Assembly (NCBI GenBank): GCA_032718475.1
Contig: JAUCBJ010000183.1
Coordinates: forward strand, 1 to 28,107
Direction: 5' to 3'
Length of the DNA stretch: 28,107 bases
Source: Nemertoderma westbladi
Taxonomy: Eukaryota; Xenacoelomorpha; Nemertodermatida; Nemertodermatidae
Shown: piece after piece, positions 10,090 through 19,849 of the stretch
Layout: each line of letters opens with the position of its first letter
Numbering within the stretch: position 1 is the stretch's first letter
Program-made: the position numbers and the translations under genes
Notes under the pieces: generated by a model
The model's input: only the letters and a program-made list of their open reading frames with translations
Told to the model about the DNA's origin: nothing
Database searches by the model: none

Positions 10090-10309
10090 CTGCAGTTGTT
10101 GATGCTATTCCACCGCAGCACTGGCAGACATGGAAGACTTTGCTAGTGAGGGCATGGCCGCAGTAGCGAGCTGCGGGGGCGTATCTCGACGGTTCCCTCA
10201 AACAAGTCAACCCGTCGGACGTCAACTGCGGGATATTAGTGGCTCGGCTCGGCGCAGAGGCGATAAGAACCAGTGTGAGGAGGAAAAGGTTCGCGGTATT
10301 CAATGCCAT
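10090..10309 (-). CDS. Insulin-like peptide precursor, exon 1 (signal peptide and B chain)
   Basis: This is the first coding exon of an insulin-superfamily hormone secreted to signal through a receptor. Residues 1-23 form a signal peptide with a Leu/Val-rich core (NLFLLTLVLIASA), probably cleaved after SRA. The B-chain follows: YCGHALTSKVFHVC (residues 49-62) has the Cys-Gly start, Leu four residues on, and exactly 11 residues between cysteines, as in insulin B chains. Extra cysteines occur at 36, 64 and 65. The exon ends in CAG|GTAAAA (intron begins at 10089) after 73 codons plus one base, a phase 1 junction in the C-peptide region as in vertebrate insulin genes. The ATG is preceded by a possible acceptor only 11 bases upstream. 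Insulin/IGF type fits better than relaxin, because no Arg-x4-Arg B-chain cassette is seen. Subfamily and receptor are unknown. Confidence 0.85.
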
Positions 10310-10795
10310 CGCGTGTGAAGCTAAAAACTACGAAATAACATATCATTAGTAGACCTAGGGAAATTATTGAAAATCAACATTAAATTCTGTGTATTAATTT
10401 TAAGTTTTTAATGAACTGAAATTAAACTTAATTTGTTTTTATTCCCTGAACCATTCAGGATAATATTGTTTTGACATGATACCGGTAACATTGATAACAT
10501 ACATTGTCTGGTTCAGGTTCAAAGGTACCACACAACCAGCACTGAAACAAATACCATAGCCCAGACAAGGGTTTTAAGATATAATGTAATCTTAATAAGT
10601 GCGACATATACAATACATACATCATGTAATATGACGTAATCATTACATAATCGCCCAAGTATAACAGTACACGGTGAATCTAATTGGAGCACAACGCGAC
10701 AGACAGTTCGCAAACATAAAGCAACACTAGATTTATAAGTATAAAGTATAAAGTACGAGGGATATCGATATGGTAATATATCAAACGGAATAGGA

Positions 10796-10824
10796 TTATA
10801 CCAAGTCCATGATACTTGGTATAA
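10796..10824. other. Perfect 11-bp stem hairpin
   Basis: The arms TTATACCAAGT and ACTTGGTATAA pair perfectly around a 7-base loop. It lies about 490 bases upstream of the insulin-like ATG and is followed 7 bases later by a second hairpin using the same ACTTGG/CCAAGT core. Confidence 0.7.
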
Positions 10825-10831
10825 GTAAACA

Positions 10832-10855
10832 TGTACTTGGAGTGTACCAAGTACA
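10832..10855. other. Perfect 9-bp stem hairpin
   Basis: TGTACTTGG and CCAAGTACA pair perfectly around a 6-base loop. Together with the preceding hairpin it gives four copies of a CCAAGT/ACTTGG word within 60 bases. Confidence 0.7.
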
Positions 10856-11556
10856 CTTCCGTCCTATTACATAACATGTAATATACGGATTGTGTGTGAC
10901 CAGACCACGGACGTAGCGAAGTATATCGAACACAGTAACAATCAAGATTCAAGTGAAGTTTACGCCGTTAAGTAAAGTTTAATACATTTCCACTTACCGC
11001 TTTTTCATTAAACTGAGCTGTAAATGTGACGAATTTCAAGAGTAAAAAGAAAAACCAAATACAAAAAAATAGATTGAACCCCTGGTAAAATGTTACTGGA
11101 GTACTAAGATCGATTTAAATATGAAAATAATATTAAAAGATAATATATATCGTATATATATATCTGTAAATATCCTTTGTAAATATAATATATAGAATAT
11201 ATCTGGATATTGTGGGCGTATGATAGCGTTGGGTATTTCCCAGCTATATTTACATAACTGTAGAACATAACTAAACATATGACGTAACCACAGCTATGTG
11301 AATACTGCAGTAACTACTGAATGAAATCTATATATATGTAAGCCCCATTCATAAATGTTGCATCAATTATTATTTTAACGCCCACGGATACTACGAAAAC
11401 GTACCATATGGCGTATAGATTAATAGAGAGTGGCAACGGGTCTCTTGATCCTAGGATGGTAACAGGTGGTCCAGCCCCCACAGACACAATTATAGAGGGT
11501 TAGGGACTGGTCCCAAAGATCCATGGAATTTTTATTGCACAAAACTATAATATTTC

Positions 11557-11591
11557 GACCAATAATATTCATTTGCTAAATATTATTGGTC
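11557..11591. other. Perfect 13-bp stem hairpin
   Basis: GACCAATAATATT and AATATTATTGGTC pair perfectly around a 9-base loop. The flanks 11000-12290 contain no gene I can support. It might be a solo palindrome left by a transposon end or an AT-rich structure-forming site. Confidence 0.7.
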
Positions 11592-12296
11592 TGGATCTTC
11601 GATTGTTATGGAATAGGCCTACTCCCCGAACTTGTTGAACTAAATTCCCTTAATTACTTGAATAGGGTATGGGTTGGGAAATTTTACTTTATTTAGTATT
11701 ACCAAAAAGGAGAGTAGGGTATGAACCAACATAACAATAAAATTACTGTACGATGTTGTATTGTTTTGCGGTTTTTGATGGCCCCATTTTTACCTGTTTA
11801 TTTTATATAAAATATACAATAGCCCCCTGTTAGTCAGTATGTCGACCTTTAATTATCATTTCATGAATTAGAGCGGAGTCAGACATGTCACACTGTTGAT
11901 CCTTTAAAAGTTTAAATAGAAAGCCGCCTGCACTTTAGCTCAGAACTCTGCCTCATAAGTCATAGCGCAATAACAATTTTGTGTAACTTGATGAACATTA
12001 GGGTAGAGTCATTAGATCATTTAATTTTAATTGTATCAATAGCTATTTTTGTAGACCTTTGTCTCAGGAAATAGTGAAAAATTTGCAATTATTCTACAAT
12101 TACGTTTACGTAAAACATAAGCAAGGGCGGATCCGGATAAACGTGGGAGGGGGTCTAGGTGGCTGAAACCCCCTCCGGAATTGTTGACCATCTTTGTAAA
12201 TTTCACAGGTACACGTGTCAACACTAAGCAACAGTCATATCATGTTTTATTTCTGTAATAATAGAATAGCACTATTCTTCACCGTTCAGATGTTAT

Positions 12297-12753
12297 TACC
12301 TCTAGCTCTGCTTTCGCCGTGAGGACCAGCCAGTGCATAATCGCACTGGCAGAAATTTCGCACTGTTGTGTCCCTAGGCAAGACACTTTAGACATTAGTG
12401 CCTACGTCAACCCAGCGGTATAATGGGAACCTGGCTTTGCTGGGGTAATGATAATAAAAGCGCTTTGAGTATGCTGAGCGTAGAAAAGCGCTATATAAAT
12501 AACCAATATTATTATTTATTATTATAATCTTGTACTTTGGCAGCCTCATGGAGTGAATAAGCATGGTGGACTGGACAGCCCATGACTTTCTTGAGACGCA
12601 TCTTAAAGGACACTGGCCTTGAAGATGCGGATGATCTAGCAAATGACATGGGTGATAGGGAGTTGTGGCGGTGCAATTTTGTCGATAAGCCGGCACAGCA
12701 TTCTTAAAAATGCAGCTGCAATGCAGCATGCCTATCCTAGTAGTACCTCTAGC
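12297..12753 (+). mobile_element. 5'-truncated LINE 3' end with 10-bp target duplication
   Basis: The sequence from 12310 matches the extreme 3' part of the longer LINE copy on the opposite strand: the Cys/His-rich C-terminal coding part, the stop region (CGGCACAGCATTCTTAA) and the TAG-repeat tail. It ends at CCTAGTAGTAC. TACCTCTAGC occurs on both sides (12297-12306 and 12744-12753), a good target site duplication for a truncated target-primed insertion. The copy is split at 12343-12523 by a second element. Confidence 0.85.
12343..12523 (+). mobile_element. L2-type SINE/LINE tail nested in the LINE
   Basis: This 181-bp insert carries TGTCCCTAGGCAAGACACTTTA, then AAAAGCGCTTTGAG, AAAAGCGCTATATAAAT and a terminal ATT-type microsatellite. 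These are hallmarks of L2-clade 3' ends and the SINEs that borrow them. It splits the LINE exactly after CATAATC, and ATAATC is repeated on both sides (12337-12342 and 12524-12529) as a short target duplication. It is therefore younger than the LINE copy that hosts it. Confidence 0.8.
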
Positions 12754-12759
12754 AGACAG

Positions 12760-15700
12760 TATGCCAGTTACTAACCTCCCAGCACCAAAAGCTAGATCAT
12801 GTAACCCTAGGGTTTTTCGAAAATTGATATGCTAAATCCGTGATATAATACTTAAATAAAAAATGGTTGGCCTCTCCAAAATGTAGGCCTCTCCCAAAAT
12901 AAATTAATGGATCCTCGCCTGAACGTAAGAGTAATAATAATTTATTAGTACAGATGAACTTACCTTATAGAAGAAAAATAAATTAAAATTGATAATCCAG
13001 TTAAAACAGAATGAATGAGCGATAAGATAGAGTTACTAAATACATACAGTAAACGGTTACTTGGTTACAAATTAATCTAAAACATTGAAACAAACGAGGA
13101 ATGACCCCGTAACGTTGTCTATCATTTATATATAGTTAATCAGCTGAGAGACATGTTGCATCCACTGGGGTATACCGTGAACGGATGTGGGCGGATAACT
13201 CGATATCATTGGTTAATATACTCAGGGAAGCCCTTATCCCATTGGTTGTTCTGTGGTTCCTTCCATATCAGAGTTTGCTCAGTCTATGAATCATAACCTA
13301 CTACGTCACAGGGGCCACCCTGGTTATTTCTGTGAATAAATCTAAAGAATTTCCTAACAACATATTGCATTACTTAATATATTTGCTGTGTTTTCTTGAG
13401 ATAACGTTGATAAGCATAAGAGCTACTTACAAAATCGACTAATTGTGTGGTATTGCAGTACTTGTGAGGTGAGGCGGCGCGTGCGTGCCGTGCATACCAA
13501 CAATAATACCATATCCGCTTCCATTGACTTATTTAAGGAATTTGAACCAATATCAAATTTTTAAATGATGAAACGTTAATTATTTGCCACGTGTCATCAT
13601 TGTAATAATATGTTGTGAGATAGATAAGTACTTCATTACATTACATATACCCAATATATTGTTAATTATTCAGTAATTATCTTTTGATTTGACAATGTTA
13701 ACTTTTTGAAGCCATTACTATTACTGTGTGTTGGGGTGATGGCAACATGGCTCAGTTTAGGAGAATTCAACCGAATATAGCTCATCCAAATTCCGCGCAT
13801 TGTATTGTTAAAGAATGTAATTGTGTTAACTGCGGTTAAGGTTAAGGTAGCGCGAGGAACAATGAAGTTATTTAGCAACGATTGCCAGGGGCGTTAACCT
13901 ATTCATACCAATGCAGATTACGCCATTGTGAATAAGTTTGATTTAGGTTATTGTTGCCTAGAGTTTAAATGCGAATTAATCGGTGGCTATGTTTTCGATC
14001 ACCTAGTGATATATGGCCGCCGCCGCCGCCGCGGCACCAGGGTCCAAGCAAATAGTTGTTCGATTTCGTGAACTAACGAACAGTAAAACAGTGACCTAAT
14101 AAAAATAAAAATAACAACAAAATTATTTATGGCGTGTAATGTCGAGTTTATAAGATTGCGGTGACGCGTGATTGTAGTTTTTCCTATCATGGCCTGTGTT
14201 AATGTGATAGAGAAGTTACAGCTATACGACAACAGCCTAGCCTACCTACGGTTAAGTACAGTACTACATCCCAAACTAACACGTTTTATACGTTCTCTAC
14301 CTTACCGCGTATGTGCTAAGAACATTTATTGATAATAGCCATAACGGCATTATTTAAAATTAGTGAAAATTTATGAGACCGGGGGGGGGGGGGTGGACTG
14401 GACGCAAATCCCATCTCGGCGGATTAAAATTTCGCCTCAATATTAAATTCTAAATTTCGAGAAAGGAGCAGGTTACAGTGGTACGTGATTCTAACCAAAA
14501 CAATAAACGAAACACAATACAACATTATACAGTGTTTTTTTTTGGAGTAATGAACTGTTATCTGCGTCGAATTTCCCATCGGGAGGGATTCATTTTTATT
14601 GCGCCAAACCTCCCTGAATAAAATGAATAAATATTTATGAATGAATAAAAAGGATTAGAATTTCAGTATACTTTAAAACATTACACTAACAATAATTAAG
14701 AATTCAGCGCCGATAAGTTGACATACCGGCAATGTAATAAAATTACGTACGCCATCATGGGAAAAGGACCCTATTCAGCGTTTATGTTCCTTGTATATTT
14801 GTGTAAATCTCCCTCGTTGCGCTCGTACGGTACATTCTTACAAAAATACACTCGGGTAATAAAACTTAAAAGTGCTACTTTTTACACAACGACGTAAATA
14901 GTTATATCTCATGCGCTACGCGCAGGTCCCATCATCCTGCGATAGATTTTGACTCCAATATCTGTTACGTTGAAGAGGAAAAACTGAAATTGATATATGA
15001 AATTTACTTTACAGCTAGCCAACTAATTGTATGAAGACTGTGATATACTGTATGTATAAATACTGTATAACGGAGCACCGCTGTAGTTATATTCTATGGT
15101 TTGAAGTGAATTTAAATGACTTTAAATAAAATAAAATATATGGCCGTAAATAGTCCGGTAAATTAGTTTCGTTACATACTTTATTAAGAATGCGCAGACC
15201 GTCTGGCTAGACCTAGAAATCTCCATAACTCACTAATAAAATAAACAATGATTACGTAATTAAGTAAATTAGCTTGTAGTCAGCTAGCTACAGTAGTTAC
15301 TGTACTTAAACCTCAACCTAATTGTAGAGGTACACCCAGTTCCGTATCTCGGAAATATACTGTAGTAGTGACTCGACCATGTCGTAATGTGGCAATATTA
15401 TTAGATAAATAAAAATAATATATTTTCATAAAATTATTTGGATTATTAAATTGGTAAAAATATTCCAAAGCAATATTTTTACCTGTCCCGCTTGTATTTC
15501 TTTAGGCTCATTTATTTCTTATGCTCTGTAACTTAGGGCAATATATTATTACTCATTATTTTTACTGCAGTTACTGACAGTAGTTACAGATTCAGATTAA
15601 ATGAATGCCGTACTCTATGTAATAATACATCTATTGTATTGAAATTGATAACAATAATTCACGTTTTTTTTGTTTATATATCATTTTTTTATACTCAGCC

Positions 15701-16160
15701 TACCCGATGCTCGCCATGACTCTTTTCTGCATAAGGCTGCCTGCTGCGATCTTATTATTATTAACAAGTACTGAGAATGAAATAGTTCATCTATCTATCT
15801 ATCAACTATGGTATGCATACAAATTACGTCATGCGACTATATTTAGTATGACGCGGTCACACAGTGGACATACAGTACATCGTAAACGTTGGCATATCTA
15901 GGGAATAGGGTCACTTGAAACCGTGGCAAATTCATATAGGGGTGTACGTACGTACGCCCCATCATCGGACTACAGTAAGTTCCCTTTACCAACATGATTT
16001 ATATTATATGTACCGGTACTGTACTTTAGGGTACCTTGAACTTAGGGAACTACAGTATGTAGGCATACTTATTAAAATCATATTCAAGCCAGAGCACCCT
16101 CCCTCCCCTTATATAATTATACTGATGGTGGTAAATTAGACTTGTTTCTAGTCCAAAGTC
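12760..16160. other. Unassigned AT-rich stretch
   Basis: There is no gene I can support. Points seen: two ATTGG (reverse CCAAT) boxes near 13207 and 13240 with a TACGTCAC half-CRE near 13301; a short GCC repeat at 14016-14032 following an ATG; poly-G of 13 at 14381-14393; and scattered short open frames without domains. A transcription start region near 13.2 or 14.0 kb is possible but unproven. Confidence 0.4.
14381..14393. repeat. Poly-G tract (13 G)
   Basis: This is a homopolymer of thirteen G, the third long G/C run in the window. Confidence 0.9.
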
Positions 16161-16328
16161 AGAAATATTTTCTCAATGACTAGATGAGAAAATAATTCAT
16201 CAGTGGTAAATTTAATTTCATTAGTCATATGAGACAAAATTCATCAGTCGTAAGTCGGTTCTGCCTCCGAGTCTGAAGTGGTACTACTACTACTACTAGG
16301 ATCGGCATGCTGCATTGCAGCTGCATTT

Positions 16329-17657
16329 TTAAGAATGCTGTGCCGGCTTATCGACAAAATTGCACCGCCACAACTCCCTATCACCCATGACATTTGCTAG
16401 ATCATCCGCATCTTCAAGGCCAGTGTCCTTTAAGATGCGTCTCAAGAAAGTCATGGGCTGTCCACCACGCTTATTCACTCCATGAGGCTGCCAAAGTACA
16501 AGATTATGCACTGGCCGGTCCTCACGGCGAAAGCAATGTCCTGCAAAGCGGAGGCGATTTTGTTCTAGTGTCAAGCTTGGGGGAACCAATGAGACACCTC
16601 CAATGTTATATAGTGTCTGGTTGGAGATGTGTGCATTGTACTAGACACAATGAACCCGGCGTAGCATTCTTGTGAATGTGCCATCCAGAGATTTTGTGTC
16701 CTCAGCAGTTAGAGCCCAGCATGGACTCCCATAGAGGAGTACTGGAACTACTGCTGCTCTAAATAATCGGACCTTAAGTTTCCGATTAATTCTCGGTGAC
16801 TTCCAAATCCTGGAAAGCCTATTCAAGGCTGCCCATGCCTTTCCCTTACGTATTCGAAGGTCCTCACCTGACTTCCGGATCCATGATCCCAGGTAACAGA
16901 AGTCATCCACATGCTCAAGCATACCATCTTTTGAGCTTATGCTCATCCGATCAGAGACTTGCTGAGGACTTTCAAAGTTAACTGTCAAAATTTTGGTCTT
17001 TCTGGAGTTAATGAAAAGACCAACACTAGAAGCAGCATGTTCTAATGAGCTGAGGAGCCGTTGGGCTCCCTCTAGTGATTCTGAGAGCACTCCTAAGTCA
17101 TCAGCAAAGTCTAGATCAGTTAGGTACTTGGCAGGATTTCCTCGACTTCTGGAGCCAGTAGGTGGAGTTATCATCACCCCATCATCATTATGATGATCTA
17201 AGGACATGCGTAGAACATAGTCAACAACAATTATGAACAAGAATGGTGCAAGTGTGTCTCCTTGGAGGACGCCCCATAACACTTCAAATGGTTCTATGTC
17301 ACCGTCAACAGTAGACACAAATGTTGTCGAACCATCGTATACTGATCTGATTGCTGCAATAATTTCATCAGGAATCCCATATAATGAAAGTATGCTGAAC
17401 ATACGTGAGCGAGAGACTGAATCAAAGGCCTTGAAGAAGTCAATAAAGATAACAGCCAGATGCCTGTCTTTCTTTTTTGATAACTCTTCCATTATCCTTC
17501 TAAGTGCCAAAATGGGCTCCATGGTCCCACGACCTTTACGGAACACATTCTGATTTCCACGGAGCAGCCTCTCAATGGGATCCCTGATGCTATTTAATAG
17601 AATTCTATTGTATAGCTTTGCAGCAATCGAGATCAATGAGATTCCCCGAAAAGAACC
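16329..17657 (-). pseudogene. LINE reverse transcriptase palm, thumb and C-terminus
   Basis: This is the downstream half of the same frame. It contains RT motifs A, B and C (IDFFKAFDS, QGDTLAPF, FADD), so the catalytic aspartates are retained. A second premature stop (TAG, 16641-16643) separates the last 104 residues, including the GHCFRRED C-terminal region. A related copy at 19850 reads AAG at that position, so the TAG is a private mutation of this copy. Confidence 0.85.
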
Positions 17658-17660
17658 TTA

Positions 17661-18305
17661 GAGTGTTAGGTTGCCCTTCTTGGGAACTGGCACCAACTTA
17701 TTTGTTTTCATTTCTTGTGGGACTCTTGTTGTTCGGTACATGTCTACTATGATGGGATAGATGAGCTTTAAACACTCAGGTATTTTAAAGACCTCAGGGG
17801 GAACCCCATCTACTCCACTGGCACGATTGGTCTTAATGCTCTTTGCAGCAGCCTTCACTTCTGCAAAGGAGATATCGCCAATGGGAATATCTGGGAGTAC
17901 AGACTCAGACACTTTTACTTCTATAAAGTTATCAGGCAATACCCTGTCATTATTGAGGAGCTTTTCAAAGTGGGCTTTCCAACCATTGAGGCGATCGGCT
18001 GGTGATTCAGCCTCAACCTTGGTGGTTGGTTGGCTTTTTCGACCAGCAAGCAAGTTGATCGATCCCCATGCCTGGGATGATTGCCTGCTGTCGTCAGCAT
18101 CATTGATGGCATCAACCTGTTGGTTTATTAGCTCCTGTAGATTAACAGAGTACTGCCTGTTCAGGGACCTAAATGCAGCCTTAACTGCATTCTTTGTCGG
18201 TGTAGTCTGTTTGAGTCGGGACTCTTTCTGCGCCTTGTAGAGGTCATTTCGGCACTTCTGAATTTTGTTGTCAGTCAAGGGAGACAGCAACTGTTTCTGC
18301 AGCTG
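17661..18305 (-). pseudogene. LINE pre-RT and RT N-terminal coding part
   Basis: This is the upstream half of the broken LINE frame. It is Lys/Gln-rich at first, then has a segment like the DRLNGWKAHFEKLLN region that precedes the reverse transcriptase, then the RT fingers (NRASGVDGVPPEVFK). It ends at a premature TAA; the frame continues without shift into the next half. The upstream open frame starts at a TAG near 18306, with no endonuclease before it. It is not expected to make active enzyme. Confidence 0.8.
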
Positions 18306-18791
18306 CTAACTGTTAGTGGTAAATTTGGTCTCATTGGCAACCCTGTAGATGAAAAGATAATTGTTGTCAATATAGTAGGCCCCCCTATACATTAATTAAT
18401 ACTGAATAACTACAGTTCTTGTACGACTACGGCATGACTGTTTCTTAGCTAACAATTAACGAGCTGCGCACAACGGTACGAGATGTGCTACGTAGCAGGC
18501 GACAGGTTGCAATATGCTTCGTTAACCCAGGCTGCTTGCGATTCGAATTCGCATCGAATTGCGTAATTATCCTAACTAATTTTATTTTTATGGTTCTCGA
18601 CGGGGTCTGTGGGTGCGGCTAATGGCTAATAGTGTGATATATTGGTTGCTGGGGTGGCGAAGTGTATATAGGTATTATTCCGTAACAATTTTTATATTGG
18701 GGGCAAAAATGTTCTTATGCCATCAAGGGCCAAGATGGCCTAAATGCGGCACTTCCGACCCTGTATGGGTAACAAGCAAATATTGTAAATA

Positions 18792-18918
18792 TTGGCCTTG
18801 AAATGCGGATAATCTCACGAAAGTCATGGGGCATACTGTAGGGAGTTGCTGTGGTGCAATTTTGTTGATAAGCTGGCATAGCTAGCATTCGTAATATATA
18901 CTGCATTTGGCGCATGTC
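18792..18918 (+). mobile_element. Degenerate LINE 3' fragment
   Basis: GGCCTTGAAATGCGGATAAT through TTTTGTTGATAAGCTGGCAT follows the same order as the LINE C-terminal coding end and stop region, with many substitutions and a small internal deletion. It is the most diverged copy in the window and so probably the oldest. Confidence 0.65.
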
Positions 18919-18955
18919 CATTACGGGTTGCGTGGGGTGACACAAAAATATTTGT

Positions 18956-19010
18956 TAAGCCAGCATAGCATCCCAATGTGCAGCTTCAATGCAGCTGGCC
19001 GATTATAGGA
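18956..19010 (+). mobile_element. Second degenerate LINE 3' terminus
   Basis: AAGCCAGCATAGCAT...GCAGCTTCAATGCAGCTGGCCGAT corresponds to the stop region and 3' UTR of the same LINE family. It follows the previous fragment after about 37 bases, so the 3' end is present twice in a row, either by local duplication or by two insertions. Confidence 0.55.
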
Positions 19011-19849
19011 GTCCAGAAATATATGACTGCCCATGATTATTACAAGTGTGGTGTAGAAGGCCGAACATTACTATTATTATTCCGTAAATAGTTATAAGAA
19101 CCATAACTTTTGTTGCCAGTAAGCTGTGAATAAGTAGGCAACGTATGCTGTGAATCCTGCCTTACCAGGATTAGAATTATATACAAATAGAAGGTACAGA
19201 ATTAAAACGAATACAGTACGCCCATGGGATAACGCTGGTAATATTTATTTCAAATAAAACATTATATTCAATAAATAATCCTAATGGAAAACATTTTTTC
19301 TCTCTACGCTCTTGCTAAAAACTTGCCATCTCGAGTAAAACTTCAACAACTCAGACAGAATATTTAAATGTCGCTAAATTGAAAATGATTGAAAGAACGC
19401 GGTACTTTACGTTACATTTTTAATCCAAAATAAACCTTTTCTTTGGATAGTCTTATTTAATTTCTAATTCATTATCAAATCTTCATACCGGTTCGTGGCT
19501 AATCTTAAACTGCGATGGTGTTGTGTTTCAGGGGCGGCAATGCATACAGTAGTAGTTGTGAGCTGAAGAATTTCACCCAAGATGGGTGGACTTGTTCACA
19601 CATCGAAGTCGAAGTCAAAGCTGGACGAAGTCCACCTTTGTGGCTGGACTTGTGGATTTATGGCAATCAACTTCCACTTCAATTTTCTAGTTCATCTTAT
19701 GCGATTTGTTTCATATCTGGCAAATATGTACAGTAGTATAGTATGTATAATAGTATACTATAATGAATTCTTTTTTCCTTTTTTGTCCAGAAAATATGAA
19801 CACCGAATGATCGCAAACACTCCTACATATATTGCGATTGTTTAACGGT

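Larger units (their letters stand above)
10310..10998 (-). other. Possible 5' UTR intron and leader of the insulin-like gene
   Basis: On the minus strand, TAGTTTTTAG ends 11 bases before the ATG and could be an acceptor. A strong donor, GCG|GTAAGT, occurs with its intron starting at 10997. This would give a 677-base 5' UTR intron, matching the classical insulin gene plan in which intron 1 lies just upstream of the start codon. There is no transcript evidence, and the pyrimidine tract is mediocre. No TATA box is apparent upstream. Confidence 0.3.
16281..18307 (-). mobile_element. Non-LTR retrotransposon (LINE), 5'-truncated, near-intact RT frame
   Basis: On the minus strand one reading frame runs from about 18305 to the stop at 16329, interrupted only by TAA at 17658-17660 and TAG at 16641-16643. 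The order is: linker with an SGVDGVPPEV motif (about 17810); KLVPVPKKGN; reverse transcriptase motif A IDFFKAFDS with its Asp (about 17438); motif B GVLQGDTLAPF (about 17265); catalytic FADD (about 17110); the thumb; and a C-terminal RLRFAGHCFRRED region with His and Cys (about 16545). After the stop, about 35 bases of 3' UTR end in a (TAG)n tail at 16281. The endonuclease half is missing, so this is a truncated copy. Clade is uncertain (CR1/L2/RTE-like by style). Confidence 0.9.

Noticed and set aside
10130-10318. Plus-strand open frame over the insulin-like exon
   Set aside because: It is the antisense shadow of exon 1; the minus strand has the signal peptide, cysteine pattern and splice donor.
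15707-15901. 64-aa open frame with a hydrophobic, signal-like start
   Set aside because: The Leu run comes from a TTATTA simple repeat; there is no cysteine framework, splice evidence or recognisable mature peptide.
16394-18240. Several plus-strand open frames of 60-160 aa
   Set aside because: They are antisense shadows of the minus-strand LINE reverse transcriptase frame.
16180-18360. Similar words (AGTGGTAAATTT and TAGATGAAAAGATAATT-like) on both sides of the long LINE as a target duplication
   Set aside because: They are not adjacent to the element ends and occur in different order on the two sides; they may be from another repeat.
19582-19640. GGTGGACTT...AAGTCCACC inverted repeat
   Set aside because: A 9-bp stem with a long loop in otherwise unstructured sequence; within chance expectation.
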